Shown here one piece after another: positions 1 to 7,938 of a DNA stretch of 9,736 bases (positions within the stretch are counted from its first letter, which is position 1; each line of letters opens with the position of its first letter). The stretch covers positions 1 to 9,736 of the forward strand of contig CAJLLK010000032.1 of NCBI GenBank assembly GCA_905207515.1, given 5' to 3'. The translations under genes and the position numbers were made by a program. The notes beneath the pieces are model-generated. The model did not search any database. It was not told the origin of the DNA and saw nothing but the letters and a program-made list of their open reading frames with translations. Source of the stretch: an uncultured Christensenella sp. (GTDB taxonomy: Bacteria; Bacillota; Clostridia; Christensenellales; UBA1242).

Positions 1-40
1 TTTTATTTTTGATTTAAAGAAAAAAGAAGCGGAGTTTTTT

Positions 41-1048
41 ATGTTTAAAATTGAAAAATTGATTGATGCGGCAAAGAAAAGACAAAAGACGATTGTCTTT
101 CCTGAAGTCAGCTTTTCTGACCGAACTGTTGAAGCGGTCAAAATTTTGCAGAAGAAAAAAATTGTCAAGGTTTTGCTTGTTGGCGACGCAAGCGCACTTA
201 TTTTGAGAGACAAGATTTTTGAAAAATTTGACATCGTCAATCCAGTCACTTTTCCTGACAGAGCAAAATTGGTCAAAACGCTCTATGAAAAACGCAAAGA
301 AAAGGGCATGACGCTGGAAGAAGCTGACGAGATTGAAAAAGACCCATATTATTTTGCCACGCTTCTTGTCGAGTGCGGCTATGCTGACGGAATGGTCGCT
401 GGGGCAGAAGCTTCCACAGCCACAACAGTCAGACCTGCACTTCAAATTATCAAATCGAAAAACAAAAAAGACCCAGTTTCGTCTTGCTTTTTGATGTATG
501 GCAAAAACAAATTTTTGAAAGACGAAGCGCTCATTCTTTCTGACTGTGGCGTTTTGGAAAAACCTGACGCTGACACACTCGCTGTGATTGCCAGTCAAAG
601 CGTGAAAAGTGCAAAAGCGCTCGGTTTGGAACCTCGTGTGGCGTTTTTGTCTTATTCCAGCAAGGGAAGCGCAAAGAGCGAAGATGTGGAAAAAGTTAGA
701 AGCGCTTTTGAAAAGTTTAAAAAGAAAGAAAAAGAAGTTTTGTGTGACGGCGAACTTCAATTTGATGCTGCAATGGTGCCAAGAGTTGCCGAAAACAAAT
801 GCCCAACAAGTTCGCTCAAGGGCAGAGCAAACGTTTTGATTTTCCCAGATCTTGAAGCAGGGAACATCTGTTACAAAGCCATGCAATATGTCGGCGGTCT
901 CCATGCGATTGGTCCAATTTTGCAGGGGCTTAAAAAACCAGTGAATGATTTGTCACGTGGTTGCACCGTGGATGACATTGTGCTGGTCAGCGTTATCACA
1001 GCGCTTCAGTGTGAAGACAAAAAAGACAAAAAGGAGAACAAAGAATGA
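41..1048 (+). CDS. pta: Phosphate acetyltransferase (phosphotransacetylase)
   Basis: Cytosolic enzyme converting acetyl-CoA and phosphate to acetyl phosphate and CoA, the first half of the acetate fermentation pathway. The 335-residue product has the length of the short, single-domain Pta class and no N-terminal DRTGG/BioD-like extension. Recognisable family blocks are GAEASTATTVRP at about residues 121-132 (R131 matches a CoA/phosphate-site arginine of characterised Pta) and, near the C-terminus, the segment around D303-L-S-R306 with D311/D312, which fits the catalytic Ser-Arg and Asp region. The start ATG is preceded by GGAG at 31-34, and the N-terminus reads like a normal family start. The gene ends in a lysine/glutamate-rich tail and its TGA overlaps the ackA ATG (ATGA), so the two are translationally coupled. 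Only 40 bases of upstream sequence are present and no promoter is recognisable there. Identification is secure at family level; activity is inferred. Confidence 0.96.
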   Translation: MFKIEKLIDAAKKRQKTIVFPEVSFSDRTVEAVKILQKKKIVKVLLVGDASALILRDKIFEKFDIVNPVTFPDRAKLVKTLYEKRKEKGMTLEEADEIEKDPYYFATLLVECGYADGMVAGAEASTATTVRPALQIIKSKNKKDPVSSCFLMYGKNKFLKDEALILSDCGVLEKPDADTLAVIASQSVKSAKALGLEPRVAFLSYSSKGSAKSEDVEKVRSAFEKFKKKEKEVLCDGELQFDAAMVPRVAENKCPTSSLKGRANVLIFPDLEAGNICYKAMQYVGGLHAIGPILQGLKKPVNDLSRGCTVDDIVLVSVITALQCEDKKDKKENKE

Positions 1049-2268
1049 AAATTTTGGTTATCAATGCAGGCAGTTCGTCTTTAAAATATCAGTTGCTTGA
1101 CATGGAAACAGAAAAAGTTGTTGCAAAAGGAAACTGCGAAAGAGTGGGGCTGGACAGACCTTTCATCACTTACAAACACGATGGTCAAGAACAAAAATTT
1201 GATGGCGCCAAAAATCATGAAGATGCCATCGAAAAAGTTTTGAAAATTTTGACTGACAAAGAATATGGCGTTATCAAAAGCTTTGACGAAATTGAAGCTG
1301 TTGGCCACAGAGTTTTGCATGGCGGAGAAATTTACAAAAATTCTGTGCTTGTGACAGACGAAGTTATCAAAAATCTGGAAAGTTTAATTCCACTCGGTCC
1401 ACTTCATATGCCAGCAAACATCGCCGGCATCAAAGCTTGCCAGGTCGCTATGCCATCACTGCCTCAAGTGGCAATTTTTGACACCGCTTTCCATGCAACC
1501 ATGCCAGAAAAAGCATATCGCTATGCCATCAAATATGAAGACGCTGAAAAGTTCCACATCAGAAAATATGGTTTTCATGGTTCAAGCCATAGATTTATCA
1601 CGCTTGAAATGGCAAAAATTTTAAACAAACCACTCGACCAGGTCAACATCATTGTCGCTCACATCGGAAACGGTTCCAGTGTGACCGCAGTCAAAAATGG
1701 CAAGAGTGTTGACACGACAATGGGGCTCACTCCGCTTCAAGGAATGGTTATGGGCACTCGCTCGGGCGACGTTGACCCAACAGTTGTGCAATATCTTTGC
1801 AAAAACAAAAACATGACTGTTGACGAAGTTGTCAACTATCTCAACAAACAAAGTGGCGTTTTGGGAATTTCTGGTGTCGACAGCGACATGAGAACAGTCG
1901 AAAACGAAGCTGCAAAAGGCAACAAACGTTGCAAACTGGCGCTCGACATGGTGGCTTATTCGGCAAGAAAGTTTATTGGAAGCTATCTGGCTGTGCTCAA
2001 CGGCGCTGATGCGATTGTGTTCACAGGTGGCGTGGGCGAAAACGGCGCAGAAACGCGTGAAGACATTGTCAGCAACATGGAAAACTTGGGCGTTGTGCTT
2101 GACAAAGAGAAAAACAAAAACTTTAAACGCGGGCAAGTTGAACTTATTTCTGCAAAAAATTCGAAAGTCAAAATCTATGTTGTCCCAACAAACGAAGAGT
2201 TGATGATGGCAAGAGATACGCAAGAAATTGTGCAAAATTTGAAGAAAAAATCAAAAAAGACCAAATAA
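1045..2268 (+). CDS. ackA: Acetate kinase
   Basis: Cytosolic kinase transferring phosphate from acetyl phosphate to ADP, giving acetate and ATP; with Pta it forms the acetate-producing substrate-level phosphorylation route. At 407 residues it is slightly longer than the usual 395-400 because of a lysine-rich C-terminal tail (KKKSKKTK). All key acetokinase positions are visible: N7 in INAGSSSLK, R89 in GHRVLHGG, D146 in IFDTAFH, H178 in GFHGSSHR, R239 in GTRSGDVDP and the C-terminal N383-E-E385. These keep the spacing known for the Methanosarcina enzyme, offset by about two residues. The start is fixed by AAGGAG at 1031-1036 and by the 4-base ATGA overlap with pta. No hairpin terminator follows the TAA; the rpmF promoter begins four bases later, so transcripts may run on into rpmF. 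Confidence 0.97.
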   Translation: MKILVINAGSSSLKYQLLDMETEKVVAKGNCERVGLDRPFITYKHDGQEQKFDGAKNHEDAIEKVLKILTDKEYGVIKSFDEIEAVGHRVLHGGEIYKNSVLVTDEVIKNLESLIPLGPLHMPANIAGIKACQVAMPSLPQVAIFDTAFHATMPEKAYRYAIKYEDAEKFHIRKYGFHGSSHRFITLEMAKILNKPLDQVNIIVAHIGNGSSVTAVKNGKSVDTTMGLTPLQGMVMGTRSGDVDPTVVQYLCKNKNMTVDEVVNYLNKQSGVLGISGVDSDMRTVENEAAKGNKRCKLALDMVAYSARKFIGSYLAVLNGADAIVFTGGVGENGAETREDIVSNMENLGVVLDKEKNKNFKRGQVELISAKNSKVKIYVVPTNEELMMARDTQEIVQNLKKKSKKTK

Positions 2269-2271
2269 AAC

Positions 2272-2300
2272 TTGACAAAAAGCTTTGTTTGCGTTAGAAT
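2272..2300 (+). promoter_or_regulatory. Housekeeping sigma promoter for rpmF
   Basis: A perfect -35 box TTGACA lies at 2272-2277 and a good -10 box TAGAAT (5 of 6) at 2295-2300, separated by exactly 17 bases. Transcription should start near 2307, giving a leader of about 70 bases before rpmF. The -35 box begins only four bases after the ackA stop codon. It is the strongest-looking vegetative promoter in the window, as expected for a ribosomal protein gene. The start site is inferred. Confidence 0.82.
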
Positions 2301-2323
2301 AAACACGCATTAATAAGATTTTG

Positions 2324-2339
2324 AGCGCTTTAAAACGCT
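2324..2339 (+). promoter_or_regulatory. Imperfect palindrome in the rpmF leader
   Basis: AGCG, c, TTTAAA, a, CGCT forms a 16-base dyad with one mismatched pair, placed about 17 bases downstream of the inferred transcription start and about 37 bases before the rpmF start codon. It could be a protein operator, or part of a leader-RNA fold used for L32 autoregulation. As RNA it would form only a 4-bp stem with an 8-base loop, which is weak. I recognise no known regulator site in it, and it may be chance. Confidence 0.3.
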
Positions 2340-2376
2340 TTGTCTTAAATTTTAGTTAGAAAAAGGAGAAATTGAA

Positions 2377-2571
2377 ATGGCTGTTCCAAAGGGTAAGGTT
2401 TCGAAAGAAAGAAAACATACAAGAAATTCTGCAAATTTCAAGGCAGAAGCTCCAACGCTCGTTGAATGCCCAAAATGTCACGAACTCAAAGCTCCACACG
2501 CTGTTTGCAAAAAATGTGGCACTTACAAAGGGAAAACTGTTGTTGAAGACAAAAAGAAAACAAACAAATAA
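2377..2571 (+). CDS. rpmF: 50S ribosomal protein L32, zinc-ribbon form
   Basis: Structural protein of the large ribosomal subunit. The 64-residue product starts with the typical MAVPKGKVSKERK basic segment and contains a four-cysteine zinc ribbon, C31-x2-C34 and C44-x2-C47, so this is the zinc-binding (C+) paralogue type rather than the cysteine-less version made under zinc starvation in some bacteria. The tail is lysine-rich. The start is set by AAGGAG at 2363-2368, eight bases before the ATG; a longer reading in another frame over the same bases has no family similarity. The gene stands alone between its own promoter and terminator. In many firmicutes and proteobacteria a DUF177 gene (yceD) sits directly upstream; here ackA and a 108-base gap occupy that place. 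Confidence 0.97.
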   Translation: MAVPKGKVSKERKHTRNSANFKAEAPTLVECPKCHELKAPHAVCKKCGTYKGKTVVEDKKKTNK

Positions 2572-2575
2572 GATG

Positions 2576-2612
2576 AAAACTCAATCAGAAATGGTTGAGT
2601 TTTTTCTTTTTT
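2576..2612 (+). terminator. Intrinsic terminator after rpmF
   Basis: A 12-bp stem (left arm AAAACTCAATCA at 2576-2587, right arm TGGTTGAGTTTT at 2592-2603, with one T-G wobble) is closed by a GAAA tetraloop. It is followed by a T-rich run to 2612 broken by one C. It begins four bases after the rpmF stop codon and separates rpmF from the plsX promoter. Confidence 0.9.
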
Positions 2613-2625
2613 CGTCCATATTCTT

Positions 2626-2655
2626 TTGACTTTTGGCTCTTGATTTTGTTATATT
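2626..2655 (+). promoter_or_regulatory. Extended -10 promoter for the plsX-rnc-smc-ftsY operon
   Basis: TTGACT (5 of 6) at 2626-2631 and TATATT (5 of 6) at 2650-2655 are 18 bases apart. TG at 2647-2648, one base before the -10 box, makes an extended -10 element that tolerates the long spacer. The inferred start near 2662 leaves a leader of about 30 bases. In Bacillus plsX is controlled by FapR, but I see no FapR-like palindrome (TTAGTACCTAGTCTTAA type) between the terminator and plsX. Confidence 0.75.
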
Positions 2656-2682
2656 AGAAGTGAGTTTATATATCAAAATTTT

Positions 2683-2687
2683 AGGAG
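2683..2687 (+). promoter_or_regulatory. Ribosome binding site deciding the plsX start
   Basis: AGGAG lies five bases before ATG 2693. The reading frame stays open upstream to a TTG at 2633, but that region overlaps the promoter and would add 20 residues absent from the family. This site therefore fixes the shorter start. Confidence 0.85.
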
Positions 2688-2692
2688 TGATT

Positions 2693-3709
2693 ATGAAAGT
2701 TGTTGTGGACGCTTTTGGTGGCGACAACGCACCTTTGGAAGTTGTTGAAGGCGCTGTGCTCGCAGTTAATGAAAGAAAAGATTTGACGGTTGTTTTGACC
2801 GGAAAAGAAGACAAAATCAAAGAAATTTTAAATGGCAGAACGGAACGAATTGAAATCGTCAATGCCGAAGATGTCATCACAAATGATGATGTTCCGACTG
2901 TGGCAATAAGACAAAAGAAAGATTCTTCTTTGGTAAAAGCTTTTGACCTTTTGAAAGAAGATGAAAATGTTGTTGGCTTGGTGTCAGCAGGAAGCACTGG
3001 CGCAATTTTGTCTGGTGCAATCATGAAGATTGGGCGAATTAAAGGCATTTCTCGACCAGCGCTCGCTCCAATTCTTCCGACCAAAAAAGACGGAAATGTT
3101 ATCATCATCGACAGCGGTGCAAATGTCGACTGCAAAAGTGAACATCTGTTGCATTTTGCCATCATGGGCTCGGCTTATTTTTCGATTGTTCAGGGCGTGG
3201 AAAGCCCAAGAGTGGCACTTTTGAACAATGGCGCTGAAGAACACAAAGGCAACGAACTTGTCAAAGAAACTTATCCGCTCATGAAAAAATTGCCGATAAA
3301 TTTTGTTGGAAACGCCGAAGCTCGAGAAGTTATGTCGGGCGATATCGATGTTTTCGTGACAGACGGCTTTGCAGGGAACGTGCTTTTGAAAGGCGTTGAA
3401 GGTGCTGCAAGCGGAATTTTGTCCACTTTGAAAAAAGAAATCAAGGCAAGTTTCAGTGCGAAAATCGGTTATTTGTTTATGAAAAAAGCTTTCAAAAAAT
3501 TGAAGGCAAAACTTGACATAAACAAACACGGCGGAGCACCATTTCTTGGCTGCAAAAAACTGGTTGTCAAAAATCACGGCTCATGCGGGCGTCAAAACAT
3601 CTGCGCTTCAATTTTGCAAGTGGTCAAACTTCATGAAAACAAATTGAACGAAAAAATCGAAAAAATGGTGGGCGAAATGACGCAAAAAATGGAGAGCTTG
3701 AATGATTGA
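2693..3709 (+). CDS. plsX: Phosphate acyltransferase PlsX (acyl-ACP:phosphate)
   Basis: Peripheral membrane enzyme making acyl-phosphate from acyl-ACP, the donor used by PlsY in the first step of phosphatidic acid synthesis. The 338-residue product has the family length and blocks: the N-terminal VVVDAFGGDNAP, VSAGSTGA at residues 97-104, GRIKGISRPAL, GANVDCKSEHL, FVGNAEAREVMSG, DVFVTDGFAGNVLLK and the C-terminal GGAPFLG...NHGS segment. Ser101 replaces the Asn of the more common SAGNTGA block, a variant I recall from other clostridial proteins. The start is ATG 2693. It is the first gene of the operon, and its last 8 bases overlap the rnc start. The acpP gene often found between plsX and rnc is missing here, so acyl carrier protein must be encoded elsewhere. 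Confidence 0.96.
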   Translation: MKVVVDAFGGDNAPLEVVEGAVLAVNERKDLTVVLTGKEDKIKEILNGRTERIEIVNAEDVITNDDVPTVAIRQKKDSSLVKAFDLLKEDENVVGLVSAGSTGAILSGAIMKIGRIKGISRPALAPILPTKKDGNVIIIDSGANVDCKSEHLLHFAIMGSAYFSIVQGVESPRVALLNNGAEEHKGNELVKETYPLMKKLPINFVGNAEAREVMSGDIDVFVTDGFAGNVLLKGVEGAASGILSTLKKEIKASFSAKIGYLFMKKAFKKLKAKLDINKHGGAPFLGCKKLVVKNHGSCGRQNICASILQVVKLHENKLNEKIEKMVGEMTQKMESLND

Positions 3710-4322
3710 TGACAAATTGAATTACAATTTCAAAAACAGAGAGCTTGTCAAAAGAGCGCTGACACATCCTTCAAAGTCAAAAGAAAATTATCAACGTCTG
3801 GAGTTTTTGGGCGACAGCATTTTAAACTTTTTGGTCGGCGAATATCTTTTCAAACACAGCAAAAAGCAAGAAGGCGAGCTGACAGTTTTGCGTTCTCACT
3901 TTGTGTCAGAAGATTATCTTTCAAATTGCTTTGACGAAATGGAACTTTCAGAAGATGTCATCGCGGGGAAAAGTTTAAATCACGAGATTACGCCAGCAAT
4001 CAAAGGCGACATCATCGAAGCAATCATTGCCGCAATCTATCTTGACAGCAACATGGAAACGACTCGAGAGTTTATTGTGGAAAAGTTGCATCTTGAAAGT
4101 TTTGAACAAACCAAAAACGACAACTATAAATCTCAACTTCAAGAACTTGTTCAGGCAAACTTCAAATGCACAATGAAATATGAAACCGAAAAAGTGGGAG
4201 ATTATTTTGAAGCGAAGTTTTTTATGGATGAAGACTTGATTGCAACAGGCTATGGCAAAGACAAGACTAAGGCAGAACAAAACTGCGCTTATGTTGCGCT
4301 CAACAAACTTTTTGTGGACTAA
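3702..4322 (+). CDS. rnc: Ribonuclease III
   Basis: Double-strand-specific endoribonuclease that processes rRNA precursors and structured mRNAs. The 206 residues comprise an N-terminal RNase III domain (about 1-135) with the signature RLEFLGDS at 32-39 (E34, D38 in the active-site region) and GDIIEA at 102-107 (D103, E106, matching E. coli D114 and E117), then a dsRNA-binding domain (about 140-204). It is a little shorter than the usual 220-230. Q31 sits where E. coli has E38; glutamine here is a known natural variant in other RNase III proteins. In the binding domain the usual GPDH-type loop is replaced by KVGDYFEAKF (164-173) with no histidine, and the KKxAE helix motif reads KTKAE. GGAG at 3691-3694 supports the start, which lies inside the end of plsX (8-base overlap), suggesting coupled translation. 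Confidence 0.95.
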   Translation: MIDDKLNYNFKNRELVKRALTHPSKSKENYQRLEFLGDSILNFLVGEYLFKHSKKQEGELTVLRSHFVSEDYLSNCFDEMELSEDVIAGKSLNHEITPAIKGDIIEAIIAAIYLDSNMETTREFIVEKLHLESFEQTKNDNYKSQLQELVQANFKCTMKYETEKVGDYFEAKFFMDEDLIATGYGKDKTKAEQNCAYVALNKLFVD

Positions 4323-4341
4323 AAACTAAAGGTGGAAGAAT

Positions 4342-7300
4342 ATGTATTTTAAAAAAATTGAGATGATTGGATTTAAATCGTTTGCTGACCGAACTGTCAT
4401 TGAATTTAACGGCGGATTTACTGCCATTGTCGGCCCAAACGGTTGCGGAAAAAGCAACGTTTCAGACGCCATTCGTTGGGTGCTTGGAGAACAAAGCGCC
4501 AAGTCTTTGCGTGGCGACAACATGCAAGACGTCATTTTCAAGGGCACAGAGAAGCGAAAGAGCTTGTCTTACTGTGAAGTTACGCTCACTTTTGACAACA
4601 CTGACCGTTTTTTCAACATCGCTTATGACGAACTTTCCATAACCAGAAAGCTTTATCGTTCGGGCGAAAGTGAATATCTTATCAACAAAAACACTTGCCG
4701 TTTGCGTGACATCACTGACCTTTTGTTTGACAGCGGAATTGGAAAGAATGGCTATTCTGTTATCGGTCAGGGCAAGGTCAGTGAAATTGTCGATGAAAAG
4801 CCGGAAGAACGCCGAACCATGTTTGAAGAAGCTGCCGGCGTGGCTAAATTTAAGTCGCGAAAAGACGAAGCTGAAAGAAAGTTGGAGCGAACTCGCGACA
4901 ACTTGGTCAGAATTGATGACATTCGCGCGGAAATTGACAGACAAATGGGGCCGCTTCGCAAACAGGCAGAAGATGCAAAAAAATATTTGGAATATAAAGG
5001 GCAGCTCAAAGATTTGGAAGTGAATGCTTACATTTTTCAATACGAAAATGCCAACGTTTTGAAAGACCAAATCAAAGCCAAAATGCAAGCGATTGATGAA
5101 GAACTTTTTGCTCGTCAAACCGACCTTGAAAACATCGCCAAAGAATACGCCGAAGAAATGGACAGGTTGACGGCTTATGACAAGCAAATCGCTGACATGA
5201 ACGACGAAATTTTGAGAATTACGGTCGATTTGGAAAAACAAGAAGGCGAAACAAAGGTCATCAGAGAAAAAATCAACTACACTCAAAAAGAAAATGACCG
5301 ATTTAATTTGGATATAACCAACGCTCAGACCATGGTTGAGACTTGCCAGGAGCAAGAACAAGCCAAAACCGAAGAATATGAAGCGCTTAAACAGCGTTTA
5401 GACATTTTGAACACCACTTATGAAAACTTGTCGAACGAGCATCTTAAAATTGTGGATGAAATGTCTTTGAGCGAAACAGAAGCTGGACAATCTCAACAAA
5501 AAATCATCGAAACTTTGGGCTCGCTTTCTGACATCAAGAGCAATGTTTCTCGTTTGGAAACCGAGAAAAGTTTGCTTTTGCAAAATCGCCAAAATTTAGA
5601 GAAAAATTTGGCAGAAGTTGAAGAGAAAATCAAAAACATTGAAGCGCTTTTGACCACTTCAAAACGAAATATTGACGAAACAAACAAAGTTTATCAATCA
5701 ATCAAAGCTGAACACGAAGAAGTGTCTGGTCGAATTTTTGTCGGCACAAGAGATGTTTCAGAACTTGAAACCGAAAAGGCAAACTTGACAACTCAAGTCA
5801 AGGTCTATGAAAACAGAAAGAAACTTTTGACCGAAATGCAGGCTGAATATGAAGGTTATGCCAACAGCGTCAGAAAAATTTTGAAAGAAAGCGAAAGAAA
5901 TGCGTCCATAAAAAACAAAATGGTGGGCGTTTTGGCTTCGCTTATCACTGTTCCAGCGCAATATGAAACGGCGATTGAAGTTGCACTTGGAAACGCTGTG
6001 CAAAACATTGTCACATTCAACGAAGATAACGCCAAAGATTTGATTTCATTTTTGAAAGAAAACAAATTTGGCCGTGCGACTTTCTTGCCAATTTCAAGCA
6101 TGCGCAGACGTGACATGGACGAACGAATGATTGCTGGAAAGCGTGGCGTTTTTGGTGTTGCAAGCAAATTGATTTCTTATGACAAAAAAATCGATAACGT
6201 CATCAGCAATCTTTTGGGTGGAACGGTCATTGTTGACACTTTGGCGACAGCGGTTGACCTTGCAAGAGACAACAAATTTTCGTTTAAGATTGTCACACTC
6301 GACGGCGATGTTGTCAGCACACAAGGCTCACTCACTGGTGGAAGCAAAAAGAGCGAAGCTGTCAATCTTATCTCTCGCCAAAGGGAGATTGAAACTTTGA
6401 CCACCGAAATTGAAGAGCTGAACGTTAAAGAATATCAAATTAAAAACAAAATTGACTATCTGAAAGTCGATTTGGAAGCTTCCAAAAAGAAAGAAAAACA
6501 ACTTTCTGAAAAGAAGAACGAACTTGAAATCAACTTGGCTAAAGAGCAAGAAAAACTGGAGGCTTTAAACAAAGACCTGTCAGAACTTCAGGATGAACAG
6601 AAAGTTTATGACATGGAAAAGACATCTGTTTCAAACAAATTGAAACTCATTGACCAAGATTTGTCGCAAACCAACGTTGTTCAAAATGCTTTGAGCGGAA
6701 ACAAAGAAGATGCCGACCTTTTGGTTAAGCAAAAACAAGAACGTTACAACCAAATTCGCAAGCAGAGAGACGAAATTGTGGCAAACATGACCACAGTTAA
6801 GGTCGATGTCGCTTCTTGTGAAGCAAAAATCAAGGCTTTGGATGATGAGATAAATCGAATTTTGCTCGAAAAAGACAGACAACTTTCAAACATCGAAAAC
6901 TTGAAATCTCATTTGGCTGAAAATGAAAAATTTATTGCCAGCGCTGAAGAGATGATAAGACAAAAAATCGAAAATTCTGGTCCTTCACTTGCAAAAGACA
7001 ACTTGATGAAAATCAGAAGAGACCGAGAAAATTTGGAAAACAGCAAAGTCGCCATTTCGTCAAATATCAAAAATCTTGACGAGAAAAAGACCACAACCAT
7101 GGAAGAAATTGCCAGAGTTAACGACAAAAAATATAAAGAAGAAGCAAATCTCACAAAAGTTGACACCGAACTTGAAGCAATGCAAGAGCGCATTTATGAA
7201 GAATATAGCTTGACTTACAATGGTTGCCTTGAATTTAGACGACCAGATTTTGAAATCAAAGAAGCGCTCATCAGCATCAACAAACTCAAAAAAGATATTT

Positions 7301-7929
7301 CAGCTTTGGGTTATGTCAATGTTCATGCAATTGAAGATTGCTCGACTTTGCTTGAAAGATACAACGAGATGACCACACAATCTGATGACCTTAAAAAAGC
7401 GGAAGAAGATTTGGTGAAGATTATCAAAGACCTTTCAAACGAAATGTTGACCAAGTTTAATGATGAATTTAACAAAATCAACGACAGCTTTAAAGTTGTG
7501 TTTAGAGAACTGTTCGGCGGTGGAAATGCCAGATTGGAACTCACTGAAGCCGAAGACCCACTTGAAGCTGGTGTGGAAATCATGGTTCAACTGCCAGGAA
7601 AAGCGGCAAACAAGCTTTCGCTTTTAAGTGGTGGCGAAAAAACCTTGACAGCCATTGCGCTTCTGTTCTCAATTTTGAGATTGAAACCACTTCCATTCTC
7701 GCTTTTGGACGAAATTGAAGCCGCTTTGGACGATGCAAACATCGAAAGATTTGCGCAATATCTCAAACGACTTTCGCAGACAACGCAGTTTATTGTTATC
7801 ACTCACAGAAAGCCGACAATGGAGCTTGCTGACAGTTTGTATGGCGTGACAATGGAAGAAAAAGGTGTTTCTAAGATTGTTTCTGTCAAACTTGCAGATG
7901 CTATCAAACAGGCAGAAACCGCAAATTAA
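4342..7929 (+). CDS. smc: Chromosome segregation/condensation ATPase Smc
   Basis: Homodimeric condensin subunit that organises and helps segregate the nucleoid, working with ScpA and ScpB (not in this window). The 1195-residue length is typical. Domains in order: N-terminal ATPase lobe starting MYFKKIEMIGFKSFADRT with Walker A GPNGCGKS at 31-38 and the conserved R57 in SLRG; coiled coil about 170-510, rich in Glu, Lys, Leu and Gln; hinge about 520-670, including MVGVLASLI and ending near GSLTGGSKK; returning coiled coil about 680-1040; C-terminal lobe with signature LLSGGEK (1094-1100), Walker B ending D1123-E1124, D-loop LDDAN (1129-1133) and H-loop H1155. All ATPase residues are intact. AAAGGTGG at 4328-4335 precedes the start, 19 bases after rnc. 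The rnc-smc-ftsY order is the standard firmicute cluster. Confidence 0.98.
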   Translation: MYFKKIEMIGFKSFADRTVIEFNGGFTAIVGPNGCGKSNVSDAIRWVLGEQSAKSLRGDNMQDVIFKGTEKRKSLSYCEVTLTFDNTDRFFNIAYDELSITRKLYRSGESEYLINKNTCRLRDITDLLFDSGIGKNGYSVIGQGKVSEIVDEKPEERRTMFEEAAGVAKFKSRKDEAERKLERTRDNLVRIDDIRAEIDRQMGPLRKQAEDAKKYLEYKGQLKDLEVNAYIFQYENANVLKDQIKAKMQAIDEELFARQTDLENIAKEYAEEMDRLTAYDKQIADMNDEILRITVDLEKQEGETKVIREKINYTQKENDRFNLDITNAQTMVETCQEQEQAKTEEYEALKQRLDILNTTYENLSNEHLKIVDEMSLSETEAGQSQQKIIETLGSLSDIKSNVSRLETEKSLLLQNRQNLEKNLAEVEEKIKNIEALLTTSKRNIDETNKVYQSIKAEHEEVSGRIFVGTRDVSELETEKANLTTQVKVYENRKKLLTEMQAEYEGYANSVRKILKESERNASIKNKMVGVLASLITVPAQYETAIEVALGNAVQNIVTFNEDNAKDLISFLKENKFGRATFLPISSMRRRDMDERMIAGKRGVFGVASKLISYDKKIDNVISNLLGGTVIVDTLATAVDLARDNKFSFKIVTLDGDVVSTQGSLTGGSKKSEAVNLISRQREIETLTTEIEELNVKEYQIKNKIDYLKVDLEASKKKEKQLSEKKNELEINLAKEQEKLEALNKDLSELQDEQKVYDMEKTSVSNKLKLIDQDLSQTNVVQNALSGNKEDADLLVKQKQERYNQIRKQRDEIVANMTTVKVDVASCEAKIKALDDEINRILLEKDRQLSNIENLKSHLAENEKFIASAEEMIRQKIENSGPSLAKDNLMKIRRDRENLENSKVAISSNIKNLDEKKTTTMEEIARVNDKKYKEEANLTKVDTELEAMQERIYEEYSLTYNGCLEFRRPDFEIKEALISINKLKKDISALGYVNVHAIEDCSTLLERYNEMTTQSDDLKKAEEDLVKIIKDLSNEMLTKFNDEFNKINDSFKVVFRELFGGGNARLELTEAEDPLEAGVEIMVQLPGKAANKLSLLSGGEKTLTAIALLFSILRLKPLPFSLLDEIEAALDDANIERFAQYLKRLSQTTQFIVITHRKPTMELADSLYGVTMEEKGVSKIVSVKLADAIKQAETAN

Positions 7930-7938
7930 GGGGAGAGT

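Noticed and set aside
14..904. Long minus-strand open frame (296 codons) opposite pta
   Set aside because: It mirrors a well-recognised gene. The predicted protein is full of Phe and Cys because GAA/AAA/GCA codons read backwards give such residues, it has no family motifs, and pta is intact.
2372..2629. 85-codon frame overlapping rpmF in another frame
   Set aside because: The overlapping 64-residue L32 is unmistakable with its zinc ribbon, and this alternative frame runs through the terminator.
2633..2692. Upstream in-frame TTG start that would add 20 residues to PlsX
   Set aside because: The extension overlaps the promoter and would sit partly before the inferred transcription start. AGGAG precedes ATG 2693 and the family starts at that Met.
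4462..5361. Minus-strand open frame of 299 codons opposite the 5' part of smc
   Set aside because: It is a shadow of the Glu/Lys-rich Smc coding sequence, with Phe/Leu/Val-rich low-information translation and no motif.
5000..7450. Apparent internal repetitiveness (many GAA/AAA/CTT-rich segments) in smc
   Set aside because: It is explained by heptad coiled coil composition; no true tandem DNA repeat was found.
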